From positions 2,170,001-2,234,000 of the forward strand of contig NZ_CP074404.1 in NCBI RefSeq assembly GCF_018388465.1: 64,000 nucleotides of DNA. The letters are read 5' to 3'. Position 1 is the first letter of the stretch; every line of letters starts with the position of its first letter. The position numbers and the translations under genes were made by a program. Shown in pieces: positions 44,396-53,248 of the stretch. Under the pieces are notes generated by a model that was given only the letters and a program-made list of their open reading frames with translations, did not search any database and was not told the origin of the DNA. This DNA is from Cellulomonas fengjieae. GTDB lineage: Bacteria; Actinomycetota; Actinomycetes; Actinomycetales; Cellulomonadaceae.

Positions 44396-45751
44396 TCAGG
44401 AAGCGGCGCGGAGCAGCTCGACCACCTGGAACGCCATCTCGAGCGACTGCTGGTGGTTCAGGCGCGGGTCCACCAGCGTCTCGTACCGTCGCGCCAGCCC
44501 CTCGTCGTCGATCTCCTCGCTGCCACCCAGCACCTCGGTCACGTCGTCACCCGTGAGCTCGATGTGCAGGCCGCCCGGAACGGTGCCGAGCCCGCGGTGG
44601 ACCTCGAAGAACCCGGCCACCTCGTCCATGACGTCGGAGAACCGGCGGGTCTTGTAGCCGGACGCCGAGGTCAACCCGTTGCCGTGCATCGGGTCGCACA
44701 CCCACGTCACCGGTCGACCGTCGGCGGTCACCTTCTCCACGAGCGCGGGCAGCAGGTCACGGACCTTGCCCGCACCCATGCGCGTGATGAAGGTGATGCG
44801 GCCTGCCTCGCCCTGCGGGTTGAGCTTGTCGATGAGCGCCAGGGCGTCGTCCCCCGTGCTCGTCGGGCCCAGCTTGATGCCCAACGGGTTCTGCACGCGG
44901 GAGAAGTAGTCGACGTGCGCACCACCGAGCTGGCGGGTGCGCTCCCCGATCCAGACGAAGTGCGCCGAGCAGTCGTACGGCAGGCCCGTGCGCGAGTCGA
45001 TCCGCGTCAGCGGACGCTCGTAGTCGAGCAGGAGACCCTCGTGGCTGGAGAAGAAGTCGACCGACCGCAGCGCGTCAAAATCGGCGCCACAGGCCGCCAT
45101 GAAGCGGATCGCCCGGTCGATCTCCGCCGCGATCTCCTCGTACCGCGCGTACGACGGGTTCGCCATGAAGCCGCGGTTCCACTCGTGCACGCGCAGGAGG
45201 GACGCGAACCCGCCCGTGGTGAACGCGCGGATCAGGTTCAGCGTCGACGCCGACGTGTGGTACGCCTCGAGCAGCCGCTGCGGGTCCGGCGTGCGGGCCT
45301 CGGCCGTGAACTCGTGGTCGTTGATGATGTCGCCACGGAAGGCGGGCAGCGTGACGCCGTCCCGGGTCTCCGTGTCGGAGCTGCGGGGCTTGGCGTACTG
45401 ACCGGCCATCCGGCCCATCTTGATGACGGGCAGGCTGGCGCCGTACGTGAGCACCACGGCCATCTGCAGGATCGTCTTGATCTTGTTGCGGATGTTGTCC
45501 GCGGTGGCGGTGCTGAACGTCTCGGCGCAGTCGCCGCCCTGCAGCAGGAACGCCTCGCCCCGGCCGGCCGCTGCCAGCTGGGCGCGAAGGTGGTCGGCCT
45601 CCCCCGCGAAGACGAGCGGCGGGAGGGTGGACAGGCGCGACGTCACTGCCTCCAGTGCCGCCGCGTCGGGCCAGTGGGGCTGCTGGAGCGCGCCCATCGA
45701 CCGCCAGGCGTCCAGCCCTGCGACGACCTGCGGGTCGGCCTCGATGCTCAC
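44396..45751 (-). CDS. aroG: Class II 3-deoxy-7-phosphoheptulonate (DAHP) synthase
   Basis: A 451-residue plant-type DAHP synthase that joins PEP and erythrose 4-phosphate, the first step of the shikimate pathway. Landmarks are LQGGDCAETF (metal cysteine), KMGRMAGQYAKPRS, LDYERPLTR and WVCDPMHGN. It corresponds to Rv2178c, which is inhibited by aromatic amino acids. GTG at 45751 is in a GTGA overlap with the upstream phosphofructokinase gene. Confidence 0.95.
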   Translation of the reverse strand: MSIEADPQVVAGLDAWRSMGALQQPHWPDAAALEAVTSRLSTLPPLVFAGEADHLRAQLAAAGRGEAFLLQGGDCAETFSTATADNIRNKIKTILQMAVVLTYGASLPVIKMGRMAGQYAKPRSSDTETRDGVTLPAFRGDIINDHEFTAEARTPDPQRLLEAYHTSASTLNLIRAFTTGGFASLLRVHEWNRGFMANPSYARYEEIAAEIDRAIRFMAACGADFDALRSVDFFSSHEGLLLDYERPLTRIDSRTGLPYDCSAHFVWIGERTRQLGGAHVDYFSRVQNPLGIKLGPTSTGDDALALIDKLNPQGEAGRITFITRMGAGKVRDLLPALVEKVTADGRPVTWVCDPMHGNGLTSASGYKTRRFSDVMDEVAGFFEVHRGLGTVPGGLHIELTGDDVTEVLGGSEEIDDEGLARRYETLVDPRLNHQQSLEMAFQVVELLRAAS

Positions 45752-46968
45752 GAGTGGCTCGCCGGGACCAGTGGCTGACCGATGTCCTCGAGCAGCGCAC
45801 CGAACCACGGCTGGGAGACGTCGAACGCCTTGCCACCGGCGATCCGGGGGAACTCGATGGCACGCAGCACGTCGCCCTGCTCCTCGTCGTGACCGATGAC
45901 GCCGGACTCGCCGCGCAGGGCGCACTCCACGGCCAGGTCGGTCATCGACTTGATGAGCCGCAGGTCCTCGGGGTTCGCCGCCGCGGCGCGCGAGTAGTAG
46001 CCCGACTTCTGCACCATGACCTTCTCGGCGTCGAGCTTCTCCGCGAACTGCTTCGCGAACCACTGCCCCGGGTTGATCGTGTCGAGACGCACGTGCCCGA
46101 AGGCGTCCCGCAGCACCTCGGTCCCGGAGGCCTCGAGCTGCTCGACGATCTCGTGCATCCCGGCGCCCTCGGACAGGAAGATGTTGACGTTGCCCTGCTC
46201 GTCCATGATCGTCTTGAGCCGCGCGGCCTCGGCGTCGATGTCGAGCGCGAGCTCCGGCAGGAAGACGGCGTGGATGTCCCAGCGCTCGCGCGTCAGGCCG
46301 ATGCCCGGGACCCACTCCTGGGCGTCGAGCCACTTGCGGTAGTCGGCGGCCGCGGCGGCGGTGAGCCACCCGCAGTGCCGGCCCATGACCTCGTGCACGA
46401 TGAGCATGCGCGGGCCGGAGCGGTGCTCGCCGATGATGTTCGCCGCGAACCCGGCGGCCTCCTCGGCCGCGGTCCAGGCACCCAGCGACTGCTTGATGGG
46501 CACCACGTCGTTGTCGATCGTCTTGGGCAGGCCGACGACGGTGAGCTCGTAGCCGTTGTCGTGCAGGTAGGCGGCGAGGTCGGCGGCGGTCGTGTTCGTG
46601 TCGTCGCCACCGATGGTGTGCAGCACGTCCACGCCGTCGGCCTTGAGGCGCTCGGCCGCGACCTGCAGCGGGTCCTCACCCTCCTGCACCAGGCCACGCT
46701 TGACGCAGTCCTTGGCGTTGGTGAGCTTGACGCGCGAGTTGCCGATGGGCGAGCCGCCGAACTTGTGCAGGATCCCGGCCTTGGCCCGGGTCTCGTCGTC
46801 GATGACGATCTTGTCCCCGCGCAGCAGCCCGTAGTACCCGTGCTCGTACGCGATGATCTCGATGTCGGGAGCGATCTCCGTGTACCGCTCGATGAGCCCG
46901 CCGACGGCGGACGACAGGCACGGGGCGAAGCCACCTGCGGTCAGGAGGGCGACGCGACGAACCGACAT
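45748..46968 (-). CDS. pfp: Phosphofructokinase, pyrophosphate-dependent type
   Basis: A 406-residue PFK. Two specificity positions point to PPi rather than ATP: GGDDTNT has Asp123 where the E. coli ATP enzyme has Gly104, and PKTIDND has Lys149 where it has Gly124. Substrate residues are in MGRHCGWL. It would interconvert fructose 6-phosphate and the 1,6-bisphosphate with PPi/Pi, reversibly. ATG at 46968 follows GAGGTGAG. Translationally coupled to aroG. ATP dependence cannot be excluded without assay. Confidence 0.9.
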   Translation of the reverse strand: MSVRRVALLTAGGFAPCLSSAVGGLIERYTEIAPDIEIIAYEHGYYGLLRGDKIVIDDETRAKAGILHKFGGSPIGNSRVKLTNAKDCVKRGLVQEGEDPLQVAAERLKADGVDVLHTIGGDDTNTTAADLAAYLHDNGYELTVVGLPKTIDNDVVPIKQSLGAWTAAEEAAGFAANIIGEHRSGPRMLIVHEVMGRHCGWLTAAAAADYRKWLDAQEWVPGIGLTRERWDIHAVFLPELALDIDAEAARLKTIMDEQGNVNIFLSEGAGMHEIVEQLEASGTEVLRDAFGHVRLDTINPGQWFAKQFAEKLDAEKVMVQKSGYYSRAAAANPEDLRLIKSMTDLAVECALRGESGVIGHDEEQGDVLRAIEFPRIAGGKAFDVSQPWFGALLEDIGQPLVPASHS

Positions 46969-47045
46969 GAGACTCACCTCTCGTAGACAACCTTCGGTGC
47001 GCACGTGGAACGGCGCCCCGCCGAGCCGGCCTCAGGCCGACCGCG

Positions 47046-47846
47046 TCATCCTACTGACGTCGGGGACCCGTCCTCGGGCGGTACCGGCACCTGGACGTCC
47101 GGGACCGGCCGTCCGCCCGGCGCGGCGGGCAGGTGGTCGGTGCCGTCGCCCGCGACCGCGGGGTGCCCGGTGGCGATCCGCGCCTTCTGCGTCGCCGCGT
47201 AGACGTCGACGTACTCCTGGCCGGACAGGCTCATGATCGCGTACATGATCTCGTCGGTGACCGACCGCAGGATGAACCGGTCGTTCTCCATGCCGCGGTA
47301 CCGGCTGAAGTCCAGCGGCTCGCCGATGACGACGCCGATCCGCATGACCTTGGGGATCCGGCGGCCCAGGGGCTGAGCCTCGTCGGTGCCCACCATCGCC
47401 ACCGGGATGACGGGGGCGCCGGACTCGAGCGCCAGCCGTGCGATCCCGGTCTTGCCGCGGTACAGCCGCCCGTCGGGGCTGCGGGTGCCCTCCGGGTAGA
47501 TGCCGAACAGGCCGCCGTCGGCCAGCCTGCGCAGACCCGTGCGCAACGCGGCCTCGCTGGCCTTGCCGCCCCCGCGGTCGACAGGGATGGTGCCGACGCC
47601 GCGCATGAAGCCCGCCGTGAGCCGGCCCTTGATCCCGGCGCCGGTGAAGTACTCCTGCTTGCCGATGAACACGATGTCCCGGTCGAGGACCAGCGGCAGG
47701 AAGAACGAGTCGATCACCGCGAGGTGGTTGCTCGCCAGGATGGCGGCTCCCTCCGTCGGCACGTTCTCGGCACCGCGCACCCACGGCCGGTAGACCAGGT
47801 GCAGCAGCGGGCCCACGAACACCCGCTTCATCAACCAGTAGAACAA
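47046..47846 (-). CDS. plsC: 1-acyl-sn-glycerol-3-phosphate acyltransferase (PlsC family)
   Basis: A 266-residue acyltransferase: an N-terminal membrane-associating helix (FYWLMKRVFVGPLLHLVYRP), the catalytic SNHLAVIDSFFLP (NH-x4-D), the GTIPVDR motif, FGIYPEGTRSPDG, and VIPVAMVGT. It makes phosphatidic acid from lysophosphatidic acid. A Pro-rich tail of about 40 residues ends the protein. The start is TTG with GAGAGGTG nine bases upstream; an in-frame ATG five codons later is the alternative. Position matches Rv2182c. Confidence 0.88.
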   Translation of the reverse strand: MFYWLMKRVFVGPLLHLVYRPWVRGAENVPTEGAAILASNHLAVIDSFFLPLVLDRDIVFIGKQEYFTGAGIKGRLTAGFMRGVGTIPVDRGGGKASEAALRTGLRRLADGGLFGIYPEGTRSPDGRLYRGKTGIARLALESGAPVIPVAMVGTDEAQPLGRRIPKVMRIGVVIGEPLDFSRYRGMENDRFILRSVTDEIMYAIMSLSGQEYVDVYAATQKARIATGHPAVAGDGTDHLPAAPGGRPVPDVQVPVPPEDGSPTSVG

Positions 47847-47968
47847 CGGTTCACCTCTCGACCCGACCTACGGACTGTCCGTCCACCCGAGCCCGGTGCT
47901 GGCACCCGGCGATCCCCTGCTGTGGCCGGGAGCCGAGCATGTACCGCCCCGACTGCTCGGTCCGACTC

Positions 47969-47974
47969 TAGAGT
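47969..47974 (+). promoter_or_regulatory. Leaderless promoter, -10 TAGAGT, for the 204-residue membrane protein gene
   Basis: TAGAGT ends 6 bases before the ATG at 47981, with no ribosome site. Confidence 0.6.
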
Positions 47975-47980
47975 GCTCCT

Positions 47981-48595
47981 ATGGCACCTCGCCCCGACGA
48001 CCCCGACGACGGCGTCCCGCCGACGGGTGCGGACGTCCCGCCGTCCTCGTCCGGCGAGCCGCCGGAGCCGCCTGATCACGGCGCACCGCCCCCGCCCACG
48101 GACGACGAGGTGTGGGCGGCGATCGTCGCGGATCTCGCCGAGCTCGACGGGTCTGCACCCTCCCCGAAGCCGGTCGACCCCTCGACGACCGACGCGCCGG
48201 CGACCGGTCTGTCGTTCCCGGTCGCCCCGTGGCTCGCCGACCGGCGCGTCGTGCGACCGGCCGAGGAGCAGTCGACCCGACCGGAGCTCAGCGGGCGTGA
48301 CTGGGACGGCACCTCCCAGATCGACGACGCCGAGGCCTCGGTCGACGCGGACGAGCACTTCGTGCCCCCGGACCCCGGACCCGTCCTCGGCGGCGACCCG
48401 CTGCTGACGATGGCGTGGTGCGCGGCCGCGGGTGTGCCGATCTTCCTGCTCGTGGTCCTGGTGGCCTGGCGGGACGCGCCCGTCGTGCTCGTGCAGGTGG
48501 CGGCGGCCCTGTTCGTCATCGGCGTCGGGGTGCTGGTGTGGCGGATGCCGCACCGCCGCGACCCGGACGACGACGACACCGGCGCGGTGGTCTGA
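47981..48595 (+). CDS. Membrane protein with Pro/Asp-rich N-terminus, unknown function
   Basis: A 204-residue protein. About 135 residues of proline- and acid-rich, probably disordered cytoplasmic sequence contain an EVWAAIVADLAEL helix near residue 43. Two adjacent membrane helices follow at about 145-162 and 168-186 (IFLLVVLVAW, then AAALFVIGVGVLVW), ending in an acidic tail. Not recognised. Leaderless ATG. It stands between two minus-strand genes. Confidence 0.72.
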   Translation: MAPRPDDPDDGVPPTGADVPPSSSGEPPEPPDHGAPPPPTDDEVWAAIVADLAELDGSAPSPKPVDPSTTDAPATGLSFPVAPWLADRRVVRPAEEQSTRPELSGRDWDGTSQIDDAEASVDADEHFVPPDPGPVLGGDPLLTMAWCAAAGVPIFLLVVLVAWRDAPVVLVQVAAALFVIGVGVLVWRMPHRRDPDDDDTGAVV

Positions 48596-48651
48596 GCGGT
48601 CTGGTCGGGCGCTGTCGTCCGAACGGCGCGGGCGGCTCCGGGCGTCACCCG

Positions 48652-49596
48652 TCAGCGACGTGCGAGGTCGGCGGCGCCGACCATGCCGGCGTCGTTGCGC
48701 ATCGACGCCACGACGATCGCTGCCTCCGGCCGGTGTCCCCGTCCGGAGAGCTGCTCGTCGAACGCCTTGCGGGCCGGCGCCAGGAGCAGGTCGCCGGCGT
48801 CGGCCACGCCTCCACCGACGACGATGAGCGCCGGGTCGAGCAGGGCGGTCGCCGATGCGGCACCCTCGCCCAGCCAGCGTCCGAGCTCCGCGAGAAGCTC
48901 GACGGCGAGCGGGTCGCCCTCCTGCGCCGCCTGGGTCACATGAGGGCCGGTCAGCTTGGTGACCTCGTCGCCCGCGAGCTCGAGCAGCCGCGCGGCGCGC
49001 TCGGGCTGGATGATGAGCGTCGCCTGGGCGTCACGGACCAGGGCGCTGCCCGAGGCGTACTGCTCCCAGCAGCCCTCGTGCCCGCAGCCGCAGTAGTGCC
49101 CGCCGGGGACCACGCGCATGTGGCCGATCTCGGCCGCGACCCCCCAGGCGCCGCGCACGAGGGTGCCGTTGGACACGATCGCGCCACCCAGTCCGGTGCC
49201 GACGGTCAGCATGAGCATGTCGTCGACGTCACGTGCGGCCCCGAACTGGAACTCGGCCCAGCCGGCCGCGTTGGCGTCGTTCTCCACGACGATCATGACG
49301 TCGTCCTGCAGGATCGCCTGCACCCGCTGGCGCAGCGGGTAGTCGCGCCACGCGATGTTCGGCGCGAAGAGCACGGACGACCGGTCCGCCGACACGAACC
49401 CGGCCGCGGCCACGCCCACGGCACCGACCTCGTACGAACCGCTGAGCTCGAGGTAGACCTCGGCGATCGCCTGGTCGATGCCCGCGACGTCGTCGGGCGA
49501 CGTGTCGCGGCGCGTCTTGGCAAGGATCGTGCCGTCCTCGTCGACGACCCCCGCCGCGATCTTCGTCCCGCCGATGTCCACACCGATGGCGTGCAT
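48652..49596 (-). CDS. glk: ROK-family glucokinase
   Basis: A 314-residue sugar kinase: ATP-phosphate loop DIGGTKIAAGVVDEDG at the N-terminus, VENDANAAGWAE, the GTGLGGAIV loop, and the ROK zinc motif CGCGHEGCWEQYASG. There is no N-terminal HTH, so it is an enzyme rather than a repressor. It should phosphorylate glucose; whether with ATP or polyphosphate is not clear from sequence. ATG with AGGAGC about 15 bases upstream and a TAGCGT -10 at 49655-49660. Confidence 0.9.
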   Translation of the reverse strand: MHAIGVDIGGTKIAAGVVDEDGTILAKTRRDTSPDDVAGIDQAIAEVYLELSGSYEVGAVGVAAAGFVSADRSSVLFAPNIAWRDYPLRQRVQAILQDDVMIVVENDANAAGWAEFQFGAARDVDDMLMLTVGTGLGGAIVSNGTLVRGAWGVAAEIGHMRVVPGGHYCGCGHEGCWEQYASGSALVRDAQATLIIQPERAARLLELAGDEVTKLTGPHVTQAAQEGDPLAVELLAELGRWLGEGAASATALLDPALIVVGGGVADAGDLLLAPARKAFDEQLSGRGHRPEAAIVVASMRNDAGMVGAADLARR

Positions 49597-49654
49597 GTTC
49601 GTGTGTGCTCCTACGCGCTCGTACCGTGCTCGCTACCGTCCGGTGCGGGCTCCC

Positions 49655-49660
49655 ACGCTA
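49655..49660 (-). promoter_or_regulatory. Probable -10 (TAGCGT) for the glucokinase gene
   Basis: TAGCGT on the minus strand lies 58 bases before the ATG, giving a leader of about 50 bases with AGGAGC. Confidence 0.4.
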
Positions 49661-49806
49661 TCCGTACGTGCGCCCCGCGGGGGCCGCACGGCCCTGGACC
49701 ACCGCCATCTGTCCGCCGCAGAGCGTACCCATTCGGGTGGTGCCCTCATCGGGCCGGACGTCCCGTATCCTCGGGGCACATTCGCCCCCCTGTCACTGGA
49801 GCCAGC

Positions 49807-51621
49807 ATGGACGAGTTCCACATCCCGTTGCGCGTCGAGGTCGACGCCTCGAAGAACCTCAACGACCTGCTCGCGGAGCGTGTCGGTAGCACACCCGACG
49901 GCATCCTCATCGAGCACAAGACCCAGCAGGACGGGCCGTGGATCCCCCTGACGGCACGTGAGTTCGACGCCGAGATCGTCGCCGCCGCGAAGGGCCTCGT
50001 GTCGCGCGGGGTCCAACCCGGCGACCGGGTCGGCATCATGTCGCGCACCCGGTACGAGTGGTCACTTCTGGACTGGGCCGTCTGGGCCGCCGGAGCCGTC
50101 CCCGTGCCGCTGTACGAGACGTCGTCGGCCGAGCAGGTCCTGTGGATCCTCACCGACGCGGACGTCTCGCTCCTCGTGGTGGAGTCCGCCGCGCACGCCG
50201 CCCTCGTGGAGGAGGTCCGCGCCGAGGCCCCCGGCCTGCGCGAGGTCCTGGTCATCGACGAGGGTGCGATCGACGCGATCGTGACGAGCGGGGCCGAGGT
50301 GAGCGACGACGAGATCGCGCGTCGCCGCAACCTCGCGTCGCTCGCCGACCTGGCCACCGTCATCTACACCTCGGGGACGACCGGTCGTCCGAAGGGTGTG
50401 GAGCTCACGCACGGCAACTTCTACGAGCTGACCGTCAACGCGGTCGCGGACCTGCACGAGGTCTTCCAGGAGCCCGGCGCTCGCACCCTGCTGTTCATGC
50501 CGCTGGCGCACGTGTTCGCCAGGTTCATCGAGGTGCTCTGCATCCCCGCCGGCGCCGTGCTGGGCCACAGCCCCAGCACCGTGACTCTGCTCGACGACCT
50601 CGGCTCCTTCCGGCCGACGTTCATCCTCGCGGTCCCGCGCGTCTTCGAGAAGGTCTACAACTCGGCCGAGCAGAAGGCGGCGGCGTCCGGCAAGGGCGCG
50701 ATCTTCCAGCGGGCCGCCAAGACCTCGATCGTCTACTCCCGAGCCCTCGACGACCCGCGCGGGCCGAGCCTGTGGCTGCGGGTGCAGCACAAGGTGGCGG
50801 ACGCGCTCGTGCTGCACAAGCTGCGCAACGCCCTGGGTGGCCAGGCGCGGTGGGCCGTCTCGGGCGGCGCCCCCCTCGGGGAGCGCCTCGGCCACTTCTA
50901 CCGGGGCCTGGGCCTCAACGTTCTCGAGGGCTACGGGCTGACCGAGACCACCGCCCCCGCGACGGTGAACCGACCCGGTCGGGGCACCAAGATCGGCAGC
51001 GTCGGGCTGCCGCTGCCCGGCAGCGGGGTCCGTATCGCGGCGGACGGGGAGGTCGAGCTCAAGGGCATCCAGGTGTTCCGTGGCTACCACAACAACGAGG
51101 CTGCGACCGCCGAGGCCATGCACGACGGCTGGTTCCGGACCGGTGACCTCGGCGCCCTCGACGAGCAGGGGTACCTGCGGATCACCGGGCGCAAGAAGGA
51201 GATCATCGTCACGGCCGGCGGCAAGAACGTCGCGCCCGCCGTGCTCGAGGACCGCATCCGTGCCCACCCCCTGATCAGCCAGGTCGTCGTCGTCGGTGAT
51301 CACCGGCCCTTCATCGGGGCGTTGATCACGCTCGACCCCGAGGGCGTGCCCGGGTGGCTCTCCGCCCACGGCAAGCCGCCGATGACGCTCGAGGCCGCAG
51401 CCAAGGACGCCGACGTCCTGGCGTCGCTGGACAAGGCGGTCGAGAAGGCGAACCGGGCCGTGTCGCGGGCCGAGTCGGTGCGCAAGTACCGGATCCTCGA
51501 CACGGACCTGACCATCGCGAACGGCTACCTCACGCCGAAACTCAGCATCCGGCGCAACGAGGTGCTCAAGGACTACGCGGGCGAGATCGACGCGCTCTAC
51601 GACGGACCCGCGCAGGACTGA
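49807..51621 (+). CDS. fadD15: Long-chain fatty-acid-CoA ligase (AMP-forming)
   Basis: A 604-residue ANL-superfamily enzyme: IYTSGTTGRPKGVELTH phosphate loop, YGLTETTAPATVN, the hinge region GWFRTGDLG, and ITGRKKEIIVTAGGKNVAP. It activates long-chain fatty acids to acyl-CoA through an acyl-AMP. It belongs to the FACL type of mycobacterial FadD15 (Rv2187) and has the same neighbourhood; the symbol is given on that basis. ATG with CTGGAG upstream. Its stop is four bases from that of the converging small gene. Confidence 0.92.
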   Translation: MDEFHIPLRVEVDASKNLNDLLAERVGSTPDGILIEHKTQQDGPWIPLTAREFDAEIVAAAKGLVSRGVQPGDRVGIMSRTRYEWSLLDWAVWAAGAVPVPLYETSSAEQVLWILTDADVSLLVVESAAHAALVEEVRAEAPGLREVLVIDEGAIDAIVTSGAEVSDDEIARRRNLASLADLATVIYTSGTTGRPKGVELTHGNFYELTVNAVADLHEVFQEPGARTLLFMPLAHVFARFIEVLCIPAGAVLGHSPSTVTLLDDLGSFRPTFILAVPRVFEKVYNSAEQKAAASGKGAIFQRAAKTSIVYSRALDDPRGPSLWLRVQHKVADALVLHKLRNALGGQARWAVSGGAPLGERLGHFYRGLGLNVLEGYGLTETTAPATVNRPGRGTKIGSVGLPLPGSGVRIAADGEVELKGIQVFRGYHNNEAATAEAMHDGWFRTGDLGALDEQGYLRITGRKKEIIVTAGGKNVAPAVLEDRIRAHPLISQVVVVGDHRPFIGALITLDPEGVPGWLSAHGKPPMTLEAAAKDADVLASLDKAVEKANRAVSRAESVRKYRILDTDLTIANGYLTPKLSIRRNEVLKDYAGEIDALYDGPAQD

Positions 51622-51625
51622 CGGC

Positions 51626-51850
51626 TCACACCGCACGCAGACGCAGGGGCGGGACGAGACCCGACGCCGCGAGCACGCCGATGGCGTGCTGCTCCGCGGC
51701 GTCGAGCTCGACCGCCCCTGCGGCGTTCCCGGCCACCCGGACCGGTACCTCCTGCGGGGTGGCGCGGCGCACCGGGATGGTCAGGAACGTCACGACGCAG
51801 TCGGCACACGCGGCGCCGCGCTCCGTGCAGGTGTCGCAGTCGATGATCAT
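51626..51850 (-). CDS. Small cysteine-motif protein, 74 residues
   Basis: Starts MIIDCDTCTERGAACADCVVT: two CxxC-type pairs in the first 20 residues, a likely zinc knuckle. The rest is alanine/valine-rich (ELDAAEQHAIGVLAASGLVPPL), probably helical. Unrecognised, though short proteins of this type sit beside NYN-domain or fadD genes in other actinobacteria as far as I recall. The ATG at 51850 is fixed by TAGCGT ending seven bases upstream, so it is leaderless. Confidence 0.75.
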   Translation of the reverse strand: MIIDCDTCTERGAACADCVVTFLTIPVRRATPQEVPVRVAGNAAGAVELDAAEQHAIGVLAASGLVPPLRLRAV

Positions 51851-51857
51851 GCCGCGG

Positions 51858-51863
51858 ACGCTA
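51858..51863 (-). promoter_or_regulatory. Leaderless promoter, -10 TAGCGT, for the small cysteine protein gene
   Basis: TAGCGT on the minus strand ends 7 bases before the ATG at 51850. It lies in the short gap after the NYN gene. Confidence 0.6.
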
Positions 51864-51886
51864 GCGACGACCACCGACACGGTGAG

Positions 51887-53167
51887 TCACAGGCGCTGCA
51901 GGCGCGCGACCAGCGTGCTGGACGGTACGACCCACGCGCCGGCCGCCTCCACGTCGCGGACCACCTCCTGGTCGCTGGTGACGACGACGAGGACGCGCCC
52001 CGGTGGCTCGGCGTGGACCAGCCGCCTGATCAGGTCGTCCGCGATCTCGCCGGCGGTGAACAGGACGCGGACGCCGCGCGCAGACCCCCCGGGCGCCTGC
52101 TGCGGCCCGTCCTGCCCGTCGAAGCAGCAGGTGATCTCGGCGCCCGTGCGGGCCCCCAGCGCGGCGAGGCCGTCGACCAGGCGACGACGCTGGTCCGCCA
52201 GCGAGAGCCCGGAGTACCCGGACTTCGACACGTTGTAGCCGTCGACCACCAGGTGCGCCCAGGGCTGACGGAGGAGCTCGTCGAGCAGCTCGGGGTCGTC
52301 GACCGAACGCCCACGCGATCCGGGTCGCGGCACAGCCCGATCCACGGTCGGGCTGACCAGGTCGGCCGGCAGGTCCGCGACCGGTGGCAGAGCCAGCTCC
52401 GAGCGCAGCCCGCTCGCCGCGTCGACGATCGTGTCGAGCAGCAGACGCACCCGCGTGTCGGCGAGCTTGCGGGCCGCACGCATCTCGGCACGGGCCGCCG
52501 TCCGCTCCGCCTGCGCCGACCGCCGCTCGTCCCGGGCCTGCCGCAGCTCGTCGGCCGCGCGGGACTGGGCGGCCTGGGCTGCGTCCAGCGCGACGCGGGC
52601 CTCCTCGGCGACCCGTCGCCCCTCGCTGCGCGCGCGGTCGGCGTCCGAGCGCAACCTGCGCAGCTCGCGCTGCAGCGCCGTGAGCTCCTCCTGCGCGGAC
52701 CGCGCCTCCTCGCGCGCCGTGGCCGCGTCCGACCGGAGCCGCTCCGCGTCGGCCTGAGCCCGTTCGAGCCTCGCCCGGGCCTGTCCCCCGTCGTCGACGA
52801 CCGGTACCGGCAACAGGTCCCGCCACCCCGGGTTGCCCAGGAGCCAGGCGCCCGTCGCGGCACCCACCGAGGGCGCCGCGGGCTCGGGCGAGTCCGGCGC
52901 CACCCCGGCGGCGAGCTCCGGGTTCGTCTGCGCCCACACCCGCGCGACGCGCGCCCGGAAGGCGTCGTCCTGCAGTGCCGCCCACAGCGGTCCCGCACCT
53001 GCGCTCGCACGACGGCGCGGGGCGAACCGGTGCACGGCACGCAGGGCGGGCGGCACCTCGGTCGGCTCGGCGGCGCCCAGGACATCCGCCGCGAGCTGGA
53101 CCAGGGCAGCCTTCACCGCCGTCGGCACCGCCCCGGCGTCCTCGCCGGTCACCTCCGCAGCGTTCAT
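51887..53167 (-). CDS. NYN-domain (PIN-like, YacP/Rae1-type) protein with coiled coil
   Basis: A 426-residue protein. A helical N-terminal domain (residues 1-120, with DAFRARVARVWAQTNPELAAG) is followed by a heptad-rich coiled coil (about 130-240, e.g. ARARLERAQADAERLRSDAA). A C-terminal NYN ribonuclease-like domain (about 285-420) has HLVVDGYNVSKSGY, EITCCFDGQD and VVVTSDQEVVRDVEAAGAWVV, keeping the acidic residues of the PIN fold. The likely role is RNA cleavage or binding. ATG is fixed by a TAGGGT -10 ending seven bases upstream. Confidence 0.85.
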   Translation of the reverse strand: MNAAEVTGEDAGAVPTAVKAALVQLAADVLGAAEPTEVPPALRAVHRFAPRRRASAGAGPLWAALQDDAFRARVARVWAQTNPELAAGVAPDSPEPAAPSVGAATGAWLLGNPGWRDLLPVPVVDDGGQARARLERAQADAERLRSDAATAREEARSAQEELTALQRELRRLRSDADRARSEGRRVAEEARVALDAAQAAQSRAADELRQARDERRSAQAERTAARAEMRAARKLADTRVRLLLDTIVDAASGLRSELALPPVADLPADLVSPTVDRAVPRPGSRGRSVDDPELLDELLRQPWAHLVVDGYNVSKSGYSGLSLADQRRRLVDGLAALGARTGAEITCCFDGQDGPQQAPGGSARGVRVLFTAGEIADDLIRRLVHAEPPGRVLVVVTSDQEVVRDVEAAGAWVVPSSTLVARLQRL

Positions 53168-53174
53168 GCCCAGC

Positions 53175-53180
53175 ACCCTA
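53175..53180 (-). promoter_or_regulatory. Leaderless promoter, -10 TAGGGT, for the NYN-domain gene
   Basis: TAGGGT on the minus strand ends 7 bases before the ATG at 53167, just beyond the protease terminator. Confidence 0.6.
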
Positions 53181-53199
53181 GGCTGCCCGGGACGTGCGA

Positions 53200-53237
53200 C
53201 GGCCCGGCGGCCACCCTCGCGGGCGACCGCCGGGCCG
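53200..53237 (-). terminator. Terminator of the secreted protease gene
   Basis: A perfect 11-base-pair stem (53200-53210 with 53227-53237) with a 16-base loop, 11 bases after the protease stop. Confidence 0.75.
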
Positions 53238-53248
53238 GCGACGCGACG

